From Dyadobacter sp. CY345 (GTDB taxonomy: Bacteria > Bacteroidota > Bacteroidia > Cytophagales > Spirosomataceae), in assembly GCF_021502725.1 (NCBI RefSeq), contig NZ_JAKFFS010000005.1, positions 372,001 to 436,000 of the forward strand: a stretch of 64,000 nucleotides of DNA, written 5' to 3'. Positions 55,178 through 64,000 of the stretch are shown here, in pieces. Position 1 is the stretch's first letter, and each line of letters opens with the position of its first letter. Below the pieces are notes generated by a model, which was not told the origin of the DNA, searched no databases, and saw nothing but the letters and a program-made list of their open reading frames with translations. A program made the position numbers and the translations under genes.

Positions 55178-56554
55178 TTATTTCCTGCTCAATAACTTTT
55201 CGATTTCTTCCAGTGATTTTCCTTTCGTTTCAGGCACCCGTGCTTTAACAAAAATAAAATAAGCAAGACAGATCACCGCATGTATTAAAAATGTTACTGA
55301 CAGGCCGAAGTACTTGTTCATGACCGGGAACAGCGAGGTAGTAAAAAAATTAGCGATCCATAAAGCCAGCGTTGCCACAGCCAATGCATTACCACGGATC
55401 TTGTTAGGAAAAATCTCCGACAATGCTACCCAGGTTACAGGTCCCAGTGTGGCAGAATAAATGGCAATGAAGGCAAGTACAAAAATCAGTACCCAAATGC
55501 CCGGCAACTGAAAGTAAAATGCAGCCGACAATGCAATCGCATCGACGAAAAGCATGAATGACCCATACTGGAGTAACTTTTTCCGACCCGCACGGTCGAT
55601 CGTGGCAATGGCGATAAAAGTGAATATAAAATTGATGACGCCGATGATAATGGACTGTAAAAATGCAGAATCCTGAGCCATTCCCGCTTTTTTGAAAAGT
55701 TCAGGTGCGTAGGAAAAGAGCGAATTCTGACCGACGGCCTGGGAACATACCGCTATTACGATGCCTATTAAGACGATATGCCAGACATCTTTTTTGAATA
55801 AGTCCGCTACTTTCGTTACCGACTTTTCAGCAAAACTTAACGTGATCTGCTCTGCCTCTGCTCTGGCATAACTTGCCCCTCCGATCCGCGCCAAAATTTG
55901 ATCGGCTTCCGGACTCCTCCCTTTACCAATGAGCCAACGCGGACTTTCGGACACAAAAAACAAGCCAAACAAGAATAACAATGAAGGCGCGGATTGGGAA
56001 GAAAACATCCATCGCCAGTTATTTTCGCCGGTGTTCAGCAACAGATAATTTGACAGATATGCCAATAAAATCCCGATCACAATGGACAGTTGGTAAAAGG
56101 ATACCATCCTGCCGCGCATGGCGGAAGGCGAAATTTCAGCCACATACATCGGACAGACCAACGCAGCTGCCCCAACAGCTACGCCACTTAACATCCTGAA
56201 CATGACAAAAAGTGGAAACGAGCCAGCCCAGCCGGTACCTGCGCCGGTTATTGCAAAAAGTATTGCACAAAGCATCAGAAGTTTTTTTCTCCCCAGCGTA
56301 TCACTCAACCTGCCTCCGATTACCGCACCGATGGCGGCACCCAGATTAATACAGCCAACAGCCCAGCCGGTTTCAAGCTCACTGAGTTGAAAGTGATTTA
56401 CAAAAAAAGAAACTGTACCTGAAATAATGACCAGGTCGAACCCGAACAATACGCCGCCCAAAGCCGCAATGGTACTGATCAGGTAGACGTAACCTTTGTT
56501 GATTTGATAGTTTCCGGTAATAACATCGGGTCCGGTTGCAATTACGACTGCCAT
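55178..56554 (-). CDS. MFS sugar transporter (sugar-porter family)
   Basis: 458 residues, 12 predicted helices. Sugar-porter signatures are complete: GGRLSDTLGRKKLL, VSESPRWLIGKGRSPEAD, TIDRAGRKKLL and PETKGKSLEEIEKLL at the end. These are proton symporters for hexoses or pentoses in the inner membrane. It is the third gene of the series GH36, PhyH-like, MFS, and should take up the monosaccharide released by the alpha-galactosidase or the rhamnosidase. The gap to the PhyH-like gene holds a repeat hairpin. Confidence 0.95.
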   Translation of the reverse strand: MAVVIATGPDVITGNYQINKGYVYLISTIAALGGVLFGFDLVIISGTVSFFVNHFQLSELETGWAVGCINLGAAIGAVIGGRLSDTLGRKKLLMLCAILFAITGAGTGWAGSFPLFVMFRMLSGVAVGAAALVCPMYVAEISPSAMRGRMVSFYQLSIVIGILLAYLSNYLLLNTGENNWRWMFSSQSAPSLLFLFGLFFVSESPRWLIGKGRSPEADQILARIGGASYARAEAEQITLSFAEKSVTKVADLFKKDVWHIVLIGIVIAVCSQAVGQNSLFSYAPELFKKAGMAQDSAFLQSIIIGVINFIFTFIAIATIDRAGRKKLLQYGSFMLFVDAIALSAAFYFQLPGIWVLIFVLAFIAIYSATLGPVTWVALSEIFPNKIRGNALAVATLALWIANFFTTSLFPVMNKYFGLSVTFLIHAVICLAYFIFVKARVPETKGKSLEEIEKLLSRK

Positions 56555-56590
56555 AATAATTGGTTTTTCATATTGGTCAAAATGGCTGTT

Positions 56591-56653
56591 GGCTATCGGC
56601 TGTCAAGAGTCAATGTCCGACTATCGAAAGCCGACTGCCGAAAGCCGATAGCC
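56591..56653. repeat. Imperfect hairpin with repeated CGAAAGCCGA units
   Basis: Outer arms GGCTATCGGCT (56591-56601) and AGCCGATAGCC (56643-56653) are perfectly complementary over 11 bp. Inside, CGAAAGCCGA occurs twice (56635-... and just before it) with CCGA repeats between. It starts directly at the stop codon of the PhyH-like gene. It resembles REP-like intergenic palindromes and may attenuate the transcript towards the MFS gene or protect the 3' end; no U-run follows. Confidence 0.55.
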
Positions 56654-57505
56654 TCACTTCAAAGATACATCCGCTTCCTTGCTCAAAAAATCTGATCCGT
56701 CCTCTGCCAATCCGGTTGCATCCCAGGTCAGTAACGCGTTGTCCGGGACGATCTCAATGGGTGTAATGCTTGCAGAAGATGACGATGATTCGTTATAGCC
56801 AATATTCGTTGAACGATTGTAACACGATATCATAGACCACCTTGGATTATCAGACAAGTTGGCCTCTGAACGGTGCAGAATGTTGCTATGGAAAAAAAGC
56901 ACATCACCTGCTTTCAGCTCCACATATACCCGCTCCATGGTTTGCAGTGCAAGATCCACATAACGTTGCGAAGCTCCAACCTGTTCTCCCGAAAAACCAT
57001 GCTCCACCCTACCCATTTTGTGCGAGCCTTTAATAACCTGCAAACAGCCGTTTTCCTCATTGGCATCCGTGATGGCGAACATGACAGACATCATCTGGTC
57101 AGGCAGCAGGAATTCGTTTTTATACCAATATCCATAATCCTGGTGCCATTCCCAGGCACCGCCCACCTTCGGCTCTTTTTGCATTAGTTTGGAATGATAG
57201 TGACATACCGAATGCTGCTCATCATCAGGCTGGCGATCTAATAACTGATCAACCGACCTAACCAGCGTCTCTCCACGGGTGAGCAATCCGTACACATCGT
57301 TGCCGGGTTTATACCAGAGGGAGAGCTTGCTGCGTTTGCCTGAGCTATCGTTTACGTTGATCGCGTGTTTGCTTACCGCGCTGTCTTCAATGGCGATGGA
57401 ATACAATTTCGCCACTTCATCAGCATCGTAAAATGCTCTGATAATCAGATAGCCGTCGGTATGATACTGGTTAATCTGTTCAGTTGTCAATGTTTGCTTT
57501 GCCAT
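56654..57505 (-). CDS. Phytanoyl-CoA-dioxygenase (PhyH)-family Fe(II)/2-oxoglutarate oxygenase
   Basis: 283 residues, no signal peptide. The facial triad is H121 and D123 (WEWHQDYGYW) with H211 (FFHSNILHRSEANLS); R222 (DNPRWSM) is placed to bind 2-oxoglutarate. PhyH members hydroxylate many small molecules, and the lipid substrate implied by the name need not apply. It is 24 bp after the GH36 gene and precedes a sugar porter, so a sugar-derived or plant small-molecule substrate is likely. No CoA-related gene is nearby. Confidence 0.92.
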   Translation of the reverse strand: MAKQTLTTEQINQYHTDGYLIIRAFYDADEVAKLYSIAIEDSAVSKHAINVNDSSGKRSKLSLWYKPGNDVYGLLTRGETLVRSVDQLLDRQPDDEQHSVCHYHSKLMQKEPKVGGAWEWHQDYGYWYKNEFLLPDQMMSVMFAITDANEENGCLQVIKGSHKMGRVEHGFSGEQVGASQRYVDLALQTMERVYVELKAGDVLFFHSNILHRSEANLSDNPRWSMISCYNRSTNIGYNESSSSSASITPIEIVPDNALLTWDATGLAEDGSDFLSKEADVSLK

Positions 57506-57529
57506 AATCTTGTCTGTTAAATTTCGTGA

Positions 57530-59650
57530 TCATTCTACCATTACTTCAAATAATTTCCCATCGTACAATTCATCCAGCCTTACGCGGAACCCGGATTGGG
57601 CAAGCTCTTTTCCTGTTCCGGAGGCAATACTCTTTTCAGTCAGAGCTTCTATAATCCTGTATCGTTTGTTCGGGTCAAGATATTGGATGGTTACCTGCCG
57701 CTCCTGATCGGTTCCGCCTTGCCGGAAAACGCCGATTGTTCCGCCGGATTTAGATTCTGTGTTAATGCGCTGAAAGCCATCCCAGGCACCTTCCTTGGGT
57801 TCGCCAAACCCCGCCAGGTCCTGCCTGTAAGTCATAATCTGATGCCGGTTTTCCATGCGTTGCAGCCAGTCTGCATAACCACGATATTTTTTCAGGTCGT
57901 CGCCCGACAATTTTCTTGGATCACCCAGCATGATAGGCAAGGCGCCAGCCAGTGATTTAATATGCAATGCCCAGCCCTCGTCCTGCATTTCAGGATTTCC
58001 AATGACCAATGCCGTTGCAGGCACAGCGGGCGAACGCCACCATGCCATATTCCGCACACGCAGATCCACCTGAGTTCCGGGCCCATAGAAATTGGAAAGC
58101 CAGTCGCCTTCTGCATGTTTGAGCATGGCGTAATCGATCAATTGCAGCCCACCCATTGTTTCAAATGTACAATCAATAAACAGCGACGGTTTGGCCACGT
58201 GCAACTCATCGAAGAGTTTCCATACTTCTTCGTAATTGGTATATAAAGATTCGTGATGGTCGCGATGACCCGGATGGCCCGCAGCGTAACAGCCTGTTAC
58301 CTTATTGCCAAAACGGTAAGTACTGGTAACAACAGTAAAATCCAGTTTCAGATATTCCAGCCCATATTCCAGTGCCAGTTTGAGCAATACTTCCTTGATA
58401 TACCCCTTCCAGGCCGTACCGAAACAGGCTGTCCGCATACTGAGGTCATCTTCATGCAAATTGGCAGGCTGCTGTTTTTCATCCAGCACAAACCATTCCG
58501 GATGCGCCTGGTAAACTTTACTGTCCGGAGATGCGCTGCCAACGCTGACCCAAAGCCCCGGTTTCATCCCCAGGGATTTGATATAGTCAAAAACCGGTTT
58601 CAGACCATTAGGGAATTTCTTCTTATCAATCACCCAGTCACCATAATTATCGGCCCAGCCGTCATCGATAATAAATTCTTTCATTCCGGCAACGGCGGCG
58701 GCCTTTGCCAGTTCCATCACAAGTTTCTCGTTAATATCTTTCCGAAACGGCACCCAGGTATTGTAAATAAAAGTAGGCTTCTGTTCCAATTCGGAAAGAC
58801 GTATGCCCATATGTTTTCTGACAAAGTCCGGAACGGCAGAATTAAGTATCTCGTCCGGATCTTTATGATTGTTGTAAACCATGGTAAAAACCTGCGGTGT
58901 TACAAAAGTATCGTCTTTATTGATATATTTTCTGAATGGAAAACGCGCGTCCTTGTGCGTTAGGCCGCTCAAAATCACAGGTTCATCCCAGAAAACCGAA
59001 GTATGTTTTACCACACCGGATGCTTCGTTTCCTATCACAATTCCTTGCTTCCAGTCGCTGTTATGCACCGTCACCAGTGCATCCTGCATATTCCCGTCAT
59101 AAGGGCCTATGGAACGCCGCCGGCCATAATCGTGACAAATCCAGCTGAAAGTGGTCGCATTGTAGGGGGTAACCTTAAACTTTTCAATATCAACAGATTC
59201 CAGCTGAACATCGCGGCCGGAAAGATTTTTGATCGTTAGGCTTTTACGAACAACAGGCAGATCAGGATATAACAAATAATTCACGGTGAGCTCCACCTGA
59301 TGGTCGCTGCTTAAAAGCGTCACGGCAGCACCCTGACCTGATTTTGAATCTGTGATCTTTTGTATATTCTTTAAAGTCCACTCTCCCAGCCCGGAGTAAA
59401 CTTTTTTATCAAACTCAAACTGAAATTCCGGACTTTTTTTATCAAAATATTTAAAATCACCCGCCACCGGTTTGTATTCAGTGGTAAAGTATTGTCCTCC
59501 GGAAGCAGGTAGCTGGATTACCCTCTTAACAAGTCCGTTATTCAATACCAGCTCCGAAGTGCTCCATTTCGCGTAATTGTCCTGGGCGAACAGATTACTA
59601 TACACAATTACAAATGAAACAAATAAGAACAGATTGACTTTCCGGGCCAT
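57530..59650 (-). CDS. Exported GH36/GH27-type alpha-galactosidase
   Basis: 706 residues with signal peptide (1-22, ending NLFAQ). An N-terminal beta-supersandwich (30-280) precedes the barrel (285-590) with FIIDDGWADNYGDW (326-339), the nucleophile D437 in EYLKLDFT and a further conserved part FIDCTFETMGGLQLIDYAML; a C-terminal beta domain closes it. The acid/base Asp is not obvious; D516 in HAEGDWLSN is the best candidate. It should release alpha-galactose or a related sugar in the periplasm. It opens the series with the PhyH-like and MFS genes; the second AraC regulator is divergent. Confidence 0.9.
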   Translation of the reverse strand: MARKVNLFLFVSFVIVYSNLFAQDNYAKWSTSELVLNNGLVKRVIQLPASGGQYFTTEYKPVAGDFKYFDKKSPEFQFEFDKKVYSGLGEWTLKNIQKITDSKSGQGAAVTLLSSDHQVELTVNYLLYPDLPVVRKSLTIKNLSGRDVQLESVDIEKFKVTPYNATTFSWICHDYGRRRSIGPYDGNMQDALVTVHNSDWKQGIVIGNEASGVVKHTSVFWDEPVILSGLTHKDARFPFRKYINKDDTFVTPQVFTMVYNNHKDPDEILNSAVPDFVRKHMGIRLSELEQKPTFIYNTWVPFRKDINEKLVMELAKAAAVAGMKEFIIDDGWADNYGDWVIDKKKFPNGLKPVFDYIKSLGMKPGLWVSVGSASPDSKVYQAHPEWFVLDEKQQPANLHEDDLSMRTACFGTAWKGYIKEVLLKLALEYGLEYLKLDFTVVTSTYRFGNKVTGCYAAGHPGHRDHHESLYTNYEEVWKLFDELHVAKPSLFIDCTFETMGGLQLIDYAMLKHAEGDWLSNFYGPGTQVDLRVRNMAWWRSPAVPATALVIGNPEMQDEGWALHIKSLAGALPIMLGDPRKLSGDDLKKYRGYADWLQRMENRHQIMTYRQDLAGFGEPKEGAWDGFQRINTESKSGGTIGVFRQGGTDQERQVTIQYLDPNKRYRIIEALTEKSIASGTGKELAQSGFRVRLDELYDGKLFEVMVE

Positions 59651-59754
59651 AAACAGCTATTTTCAATTTTTTTATACTTGTACTATTACAATTCAAAATT
59701 CATCTTTTCCGGGAAATATCAACTGAACGATTTTACTCTAAACATGGATTATTA

Positions 59755-59762
59755 TACCTTTG
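59755..59762 (+). promoter_or_regulatory. -7 box of the second AraC gene
   Basis: TACCTTTG matches the Bacteroidota -7 consensus TAnnTTTG exactly, 37 bp before the start at 59799. No strong -33 TTG is seen at the expected distance, in keeping with weak or activated promoters. Confidence 0.4.
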
Positions 59763-59798
59763 AAAGAAAACGCGGCAATTTGAACCAATTTGTAAAGT

Positions 59799-60698
59799 GT
59801 GATGAGAAAAAGCAGAGGTTTTGAAGGAGAATTGATCATTGAGGTACCTAAAATCGCCGTTACAAATTGCGAAGAGCTTCCGTTGATCCGGTCGCTGTTC
59901 ATTTCCCGTATGGGTTTTTACCCAAAGGCATTACATCACTATTACCAGCGACCCGGCGGAATCTCGCAGGTCATCCTTTTATACTGCACCGATGGCAAAG
60001 GATGGATTCAGATACAGGACGAAAATATCACGGTTCACGCAGGCGAAATAATTGTTATTCCAACCGGTATACCGCATTCTTACGGCGCAGACTCAAAAAA
60101 TCCATGGAGTATCTATTGGTTCCATCTGAACGGGAGCCAGGGAAATGAAGCTGCTTATGCGATCATGGGTACAGAAAACCAAAATTTCCAGCCCATTCAG
60201 GTAGGTTTTTCAGACGAGCGGAACGTGATTTTCAAACAGATCGCAACAACATTTTTAAAAGGTTATAGTGCTGCCAACCTGCTGCTCGCAAACTTGTCCC
60301 TGCCCTATTACCTTTCCACCTTTATAGCACCTGAGTTTTTTAGCCAGCAAAATGGCGTTACAACACACGTCAGCGCGACGGACCGGGCGGTAAAATTTAT
60401 GCAGGAAAATCTTTCGCGCGCTATCACACTGGATAATATTGCCCAGTCTGCGAACCTATCCATCTCATTTTTTTCAAGAAAATTTAAACAGGATACCGGC
60501 TACACGCCGATTGAATATTTCAACCACCTCAGGATCCAAAAAGGATGTCAGCTACTCCATTTCAGCGATCTTCGCATCAATGAAGTAGCCTCTCAGATCG
60601 GAATTGACGATCCTTTTTATTTTTCAAGATTATTTAAACAACAAATGGGCGTTTCGCCGGTGAATTACAGAAAAAACAAGGGTACTGATATGCATTAG
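59799..60698 (+). CDS. AraC-family regulator with cupin sensor domain, second copy
   Basis: 299 residues. The N-terminal cupin (about 45-110) includes ITVHAGEIIVIPTGIPHSYG and PWSIYWFHLNG. The helix-turn-helix pair is at about 195-299: AITLDNIAQSANLSISFFSR and LRINEVASQIGIDDPFYFSR, ending VSPVNYRKNKG. It is divergent from the GH36-PhyH-MFS series across 148 bp and convergent with the barrel-FGE gene. It differs strongly from the regulator at 53747, so the two probably sense different sugars. Confidence 0.94.
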   Translation: MMRKSRGFEGELIIEVPKIAVTNCEELPLIRSLFISRMGFYPKALHHYYQRPGGISQVILLYCTDGKGWIQIQDENITVHAGEIIVIPTGIPHSYGADSKNPWSIYWFHLNGSQGNEAAYAIMGTENQNFQPIQVGFSDERNVIFKQIATTFLKGYSAANLLLANLSLPYYLSTFIAPEFFSQQNGVTTHVSATDRAVKFMQENLSRAITLDNIAQSANLSISFFSRKFKQDTGYTPIEYFNHLRIQKGCQLLHFSDLRINEVASQIGIDDPFYFSRLFKQQMGVSPVNYRKNKGTDMH

Positions 60699-60825
60699 TT
60701 TTTGATTTTCTGTGGATCGAATAAGCGCAGATCAGTAATTGCTAACCAAAAACGTACACAGCAAGACATTGAAGAACAATTCCAAGGAGCACCGTTTTTT
60801 TATTTGCTTTTATCGAAATATTTAA

Positions 60826-63000
60826 TCATTCCAGATCAGCGATACATCGGAATCCAACGGTCCCACACCGGTCCAGTCCCGGCCAGGTAAGCAGGTACTT
60901 CGCACCAAAATTAGTTTTCTGAGCGCCCTGGTCCGCATACCACTCGGAGGCACGATTGATATACCAGGCACCACCCCGTAAAATACAATAGTCATTGTAC
61001 CCATCTGTACGTTCGCTTTCAGTCATTTGCCATACATTCCCGCTCATGTCATAAAGGCCCGTTTTTGTTTTGCCTCTTTCGAATTTGGTCACCGGCGTCG
61101 TGCCAGACCATTGTCCCGAATTAACAAAAGCAGAGTCCAGGGTATTGCCCCAGGGATAAGCAGTTGCCTCCCCGCTGTTCTGCGCAGCCCATTGCCATTC
61201 GGCTTCTGTGGGCAGACGTTTCTTCGCCCATTTGGCATAGGCACGCGCATCATGGAGATCAACATACGTTACCGGATGATTTTCCAGACCTTTAGGTGGC
61301 CTGCCATTTTTCCAATGTTTGAGGAAATTTTCAGAATGATTGGGTTTGTAGCCAGATGCTTTAAGGAAAATGGCAAATTGAGCATTGGTAACCAAGGTCC
61401 TATCCATTGCAAACGGATGCAGTTTCGTCGTTACTTTTGCCGTCGTGATCTCGTTCCGGGTCTGGCTGTATGAATAATCCACATAATTTCCGATCGGGTA
61501 AAAGCCGCATTCCCGCTGGCGAAAGGCAAAAGTCATATGCACAGAATCTGCTGGAACCGGAATACGCGACATTTCCTTAGGAAACGACGTTGTATTGTAT
61601 TTTTGTGTTAAACCAACAGGTTCCAATATGTGTGCAGGAAGTATTACTGCGGTACTAAAATCTGCCTTTTCACGCGCTTCTGCCTGTTTTTTCAGAAAGG
61701 CGAAAAATTCTGGTGAGCATTCATCTCCGGGGATAGCCAGAATTCCTGCGATGGCTTTAGGTTTTAAATCGGCGTTGATACTAACCTTACCATTTTCAAT
61801 TGTAGTGTGTATTTCAGCTCCGCTGATCAGATCAAAATAACGCATTCCTTTCACATATTCCTGTTCAAAAAGCATCCCGGTCGTCCGTTGCTCCTGTCGG
61901 TTGATGATGGTCCATAATATTTTATTCCCCAGCTTCCACTGAGAGGCAAAAACCCGGTTTAATTGAACAGGAAATAAAGGTGTCCAATCGCCTTCCGTGA
62001 AAAAAGCGGTGTACTGTCGCAGAACGGGCAATATAGCTTTGTAATAATACCTGTCACGCGGGTTTAATGGATTTACAGTTCCAAACACATTCTCCCAGAT
62101 CACCAGTCCGCAGCCATTCACCCATGCATTTTGTATGAGCGTTGATTGTTCATGACTGAATCTAGACAGCCGGTAAATCATATGCTTTTGTTCCAGCCAG
62201 TGGTTCCTTACCAGATGCGGCACTTCGCCAAATTCCAGATTTTTGTATTTTTCGTTCCAACCCACTTCCAGCCAGGACTGGTGTACGAGGTTTAATGCTT
62301 CGGGGTTGATTGGAATCTCAGACTGAAATATGGCACCTTTTTTAGCTTGCTGTAAATTGTCAAAAAAACCGTCCACGATCGAAATCGTATCCAGATAAAC
62401 TCCGTCAGCATCTATCTCCTTCACCATTTTCAAAAGTTCGTCTTCGTCCCGAATTCCCTGTTTTCTGGCAATATTGTCCCAGGGATTGTAGGCGATCATC
62501 AACCTCTTGCCCATCGCATGAAGCTCGTCAGATAGTTTTTTCAGGCCATTGACACCGCCGGGTAAATTCCGGTAGAAATCAAATTGTGTCCTGTTGTCAA
62601 AACCCAGCTGCGGATAGGTTGGCCACAGCACAACCACGTCCACACCACCGTACTGGTCTTCATGTTTTTGCAAACAGGCACGAATGTCGAAATTCCCGTT
62701 CTGGTCATAAAGTGTCTTTTCATTGGCCATCAAAAAGAATGTGGAATATGCATGGGAAGCCCAGTTAAAGTCAGGATTGCGGTAATTTTCATTGTTGTAA
62801 TGCAAATATTGAAGTGTAGAATCCTTCCAGATCTTCAACTCGTTTCGCCACGCATCCCATTTCTCAGGGTTCGTGGGCGCTTCGATCAGCTGATAGTGTC
62901 GCTTGGTAAGTCCCTGCGCATTATTTTCCTGCGACCAGCCTTTTGTGAACAGGAATAAATAAAAAAATAAGAAAAAATATAAGGATTTACGATTTAACAT
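60826..63000 (-). CDS. Exported glycosidase-like barrel fused to an FGE-sulfatase (formylglycine-generating type) domain
   Basis: 724 residues from the ATG at 63000, one base after the GH28 stop; the longer frame to 63060 is rejected because the signal peptide (LYFFLFFYLFLFTKGWSQ) then sits at the start. Residues 100-360 look like a TIM barrel of the GH36/DUF6259 kind (VDVVVLWPTYPQLGFDNRTQ, KRLMIAYNPWDNIARKQG, DADGVYLDT). A beta part (about 360-425) follows. The last 250 are an FGE-sulfatase domain: TLVTNAQFAIFLKASGYKP, RLPTEAEWQWAA, YPWGN, GLYDMSGNVWQMTES, LRGGAWY, GFRCIADLE. No sulfatase is in the window, so the domain may bind carbohydrate or modify another protein. Confidence 0.85.
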   Translation of the reverse strand: MLNRKSLYFFLFFYLFLFTKGWSQENNAQGLTKRHYQLIEAPTNPEKWDAWRNELKIWKDSTLQYLHYNNENYRNPDFNWASHAYSTFFLMANEKTLYDQNGNFDIRACLQKHEDQYGGVDVVVLWPTYPQLGFDNRTQFDFYRNLPGGVNGLKKLSDELHAMGKRLMIAYNPWDNIARKQGIRDEDELLKMVKEIDADGVYLDTISIVDGFFDNLQQAKKGAIFQSEIPINPEALNLVHQSWLEVGWNEKYKNLEFGEVPHLVRNHWLEQKHMIYRLSRFSHEQSTLIQNAWVNGCGLVIWENVFGTVNPLNPRDRYYYKAILPVLRQYTAFFTEGDWTPLFPVQLNRVFASQWKLGNKILWTIINRQEQRTTGMLFEQEYVKGMRYFDLISGAEIHTTIENGKVSINADLKPKAIAGILAIPGDECSPEFFAFLKKQAEAREKADFSTAVILPAHILEPVGLTQKYNTTSFPKEMSRIPVPADSVHMTFAFRQRECGFYPIGNYVDYSYSQTRNEITTAKVTTKLHPFAMDRTLVTNAQFAIFLKASGYKPNHSENFLKHWKNGRPPKGLENHPVTYVDLHDARAYAKWAKKRLPTEAEWQWAAQNSGEATAYPWGNTLDSAFVNSGQWSGTTPVTKFERGKTKTGLYDMSGNVWQMTESERTDGYNDYCILRGGAWYINRASEWYADQGAQKTNFGAKYLLTWPGLDRCGTVGFRCIADLE

Positions 63001-63001
63001 T

Positions 63002-64000
63002 TTAATTCTGAATATCAATTTTTTCACTTCCGGACTGGGAAAAATCTTTTTTGCTATCACTTAATTTACGGCCGTTTACTATTACGTCCTTTAATTCAAT
63101 ACCCTGAACATGATCCGTCACAAAAGCTGGCCGTGACTCTTGCTCAGGAAATGTTAATGAAATATTGGACAGGCTTATCCCTTTTGCATTCCTGATATAA
63201 AACCCGCTTGCAGGCAACCGCATACCGAAAGTCAGACGGTTTTCAGGGTAACCTTTTATGTCTTCCTTTATTTGAGCTGGAAAAGTTTTCAGGAGCTCAG
63301 CATTTACACCGATCTTAACTTGAATGTCAATATTGGAAAGCGTGATATCCTCCACAAGGCTGTTTTCCAAACCGGCGATGATGGATGGAATGATGCTTCT
63401 GCTTTCTGCACGGATATTCTGTATTAAAATGTGACGCATCACAGAAGGTTTTTTATCCGGATTCATAAACCTGGCCCCGACCCGAATGAAGATCGGACTG
63501 AGCATATCGGACATGACAATATTCGAGATATTGATATTTTCAACAATTCCCCCGTCGACGCCCAGAATAACAATTCCAGTATTCACGCTCTGCTGGTCAG
63601 GCTGATCAACGAGATCCGGTGTCATTTTCCAGTGACGGTATCCGTTATATGATGCTTTTTTTACAATGCAATTATTTACTGTGATGTTTCGAAAGCCACT
63701 CCGGGAGCCGGTGCCAAATTTAATTCCGTTACACAGCGATGAAAGTATACAGTTGGTGACCGTGATGTTCTCGCAGAATTTTTCCAGATACTCGCTTTTA
63801 AAACAAAGCGCGTCATCTTCGGCATCAATAATGCAATTCGTGATGGTAACATCTTTCGCATCCATATCCAGGCCATCGCAGTTCCAGTTGGACATACTTC
63901 GGAGATAAATTCCGTCGACATTCACACGCTCACAACCTGAAATTGAAACGGTAATCTGCGCCGAATTGAGTACTTGGATGCCTTTTAACAGCACATCCAT
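63002..64000 (-). CDS. GH28-like right-handed beta-helix protein (5' part outside window)
   Basis: The visible 332 residues are the C-terminal part; the frame is open at the window edge and the Met at 64000 is probably internal. The beta-helix coils carry GH28 landmarks: NWNCDGLDMDAKDV (first Asp), DAEDDALCFKSE (Asp pair) and CNGIKFGTGSRSGFRN. In classical polygalacturonases the last motif is GHGxSxGS; here the His is replaced, seen in some Bacteroidota GH28 groups. It probably acts on galacturonate-containing pectin. It precedes the barrel-FGE gene by one base, so both are one operon. Confidence 0.88.
   Translation of the reverse strand: MDVLLKGIQVLNSAQITVSISGCERVNVDGIYLRSMSNWNCDGLDMDAKDVTITNCIIDAEDDALCFKSEYLEKFCENITVTNCILSSLCNGIKFGTGSRSGFRNITVNNCIVKKASYNGYRHWKMTPDLVDQPDQQSVNTGIVILGVDGGIVENINISNIVMSDMLSPIFIRVGARFMNPDKKPSVMRHILIQNIRAESRSIIPSIIAGLENSLVEDITLSNIDIQVKIGVNAELLKTFPAQIKEDIKGYPENRLTFGMRLPASGFYIRNAKGISLSNISLTFPEQESRPAFVTDHVQGIELKDVIVNGRKLSDSKKDFSQSGSEKIDIQN

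Noticed and set aside
58253..58963. 236-codon plus-strand frame
   Set aside because: Lies fully antisense to the GH36 gene, whose domains are intact; composition is that of a shadow frame.
1..64000. CRISPR arrays, tRNA or rRNA genes, insertion sequences, integrases
   Set aside because: No regular spaced repeats, cloverleaf sequences, ribosomal RNA, transposase or integrase motifs were seen in reading the window.

Overview
The window looks like chromosome from a soil- or plant-associated member of the Bacteroidota, most like Cytophagales/Spirosomaceae (Dyadobacter- or Spirosoma-like; inferred from gene families, not searched). The evidence is SusC/SusD pairs, a Bacteroidota type IX secretion (T9SS) C-terminal sorting domain, Bacteroidota-style promoter boxes (TAnnTTTG), near absence of Shine-Dalgarno sequences, and many plant-polysaccharide hydrolases. 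I found no rRNA, tRNA, CRISPR array, intact insertion sequence or phage genes.

Layout. (1) 1-6.4 kb: the 5' part of a SusC-type outer-membrane receptor running off the window, and an overlapping pair of a soluble six-sensor-domain histidine kinase and a receiver-only response regulator, closed by a clear terminator. (2) 6.9-12.6 kb: an exported GH13 enzyme resembling trehalose synthase, two coupled DUF421 membrane proteins with zinc-ribbon tails, a small unknown protein and a cytoplasmic GH2 enzyme. (3) 12.8-23.8 kb: a compact glycan-assembly locus. Five overlapping genes run leftward (two GT4-type transferases, a GmhB-like heptose-bisphosphate phosphatase, a GT9 transferase, a DUF4345 membrane protein). 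Three run rightward (NodU/CmcH-type carbamoyltransferase, GT2, GT9). A convergent set holds a further transferase, a GH1-like protein and a small protein. (4) 24.1-27.4 kb: a trypsin-like protease next to a DNA/RNA non-specific endonuclease, divergent from an AAA ATPase; this is the best candidate for an undescribed effector system.

(5) 27.4-38.4 kb: a stress-flavoured island: ThuA-like protein, two DUF892 ferritin-like paralogues (one with lost ligands), a LEA/WHy-type protein, a FAD oxidoreductase-Rieske fusion, a disrupted cytochrome oxidase subunit I, two SPW membrane proteins, a DUF1264 (plant oil-body type) lipoprotein and a DUF4142 protein. (6) 38.4-44.5 kb: a worn region with relics of an MFS transporter and of a SusD, around an exported polysaccharide-pyruvyl-transferase-like protein and a T9SS-secreted GH5-like protein. 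(7) 44.5-64 kb: a polysaccharide utilisation locus probably aimed at rhamnose- and galacturonate-containing pectin: GH78 rhamnosidase, SusD, SusC and a fucose/arabinose-isomerase-type protein in one leftward series; a sugar MFS porter, a phytanoyl-CoA-dioxygenase-like protein and a GH36-type alpha-galactosidase in a second; a barrel-FGE fusion and a GH28 protein in a third. Two AraC regulators face away from the first two series.

How it works together. The right third is a bind, cleave, import and isomerise module under AraC control. The middle builds a carbamoylated, perhaps heptose-containing glycan and carries stress-protection genes. Between them lie decayed genes, which indicates turnover of accessory DNA. 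Start codons were moved downstream of the longest ORF where overlaps or signal peptides demanded it; each such choice is stated.
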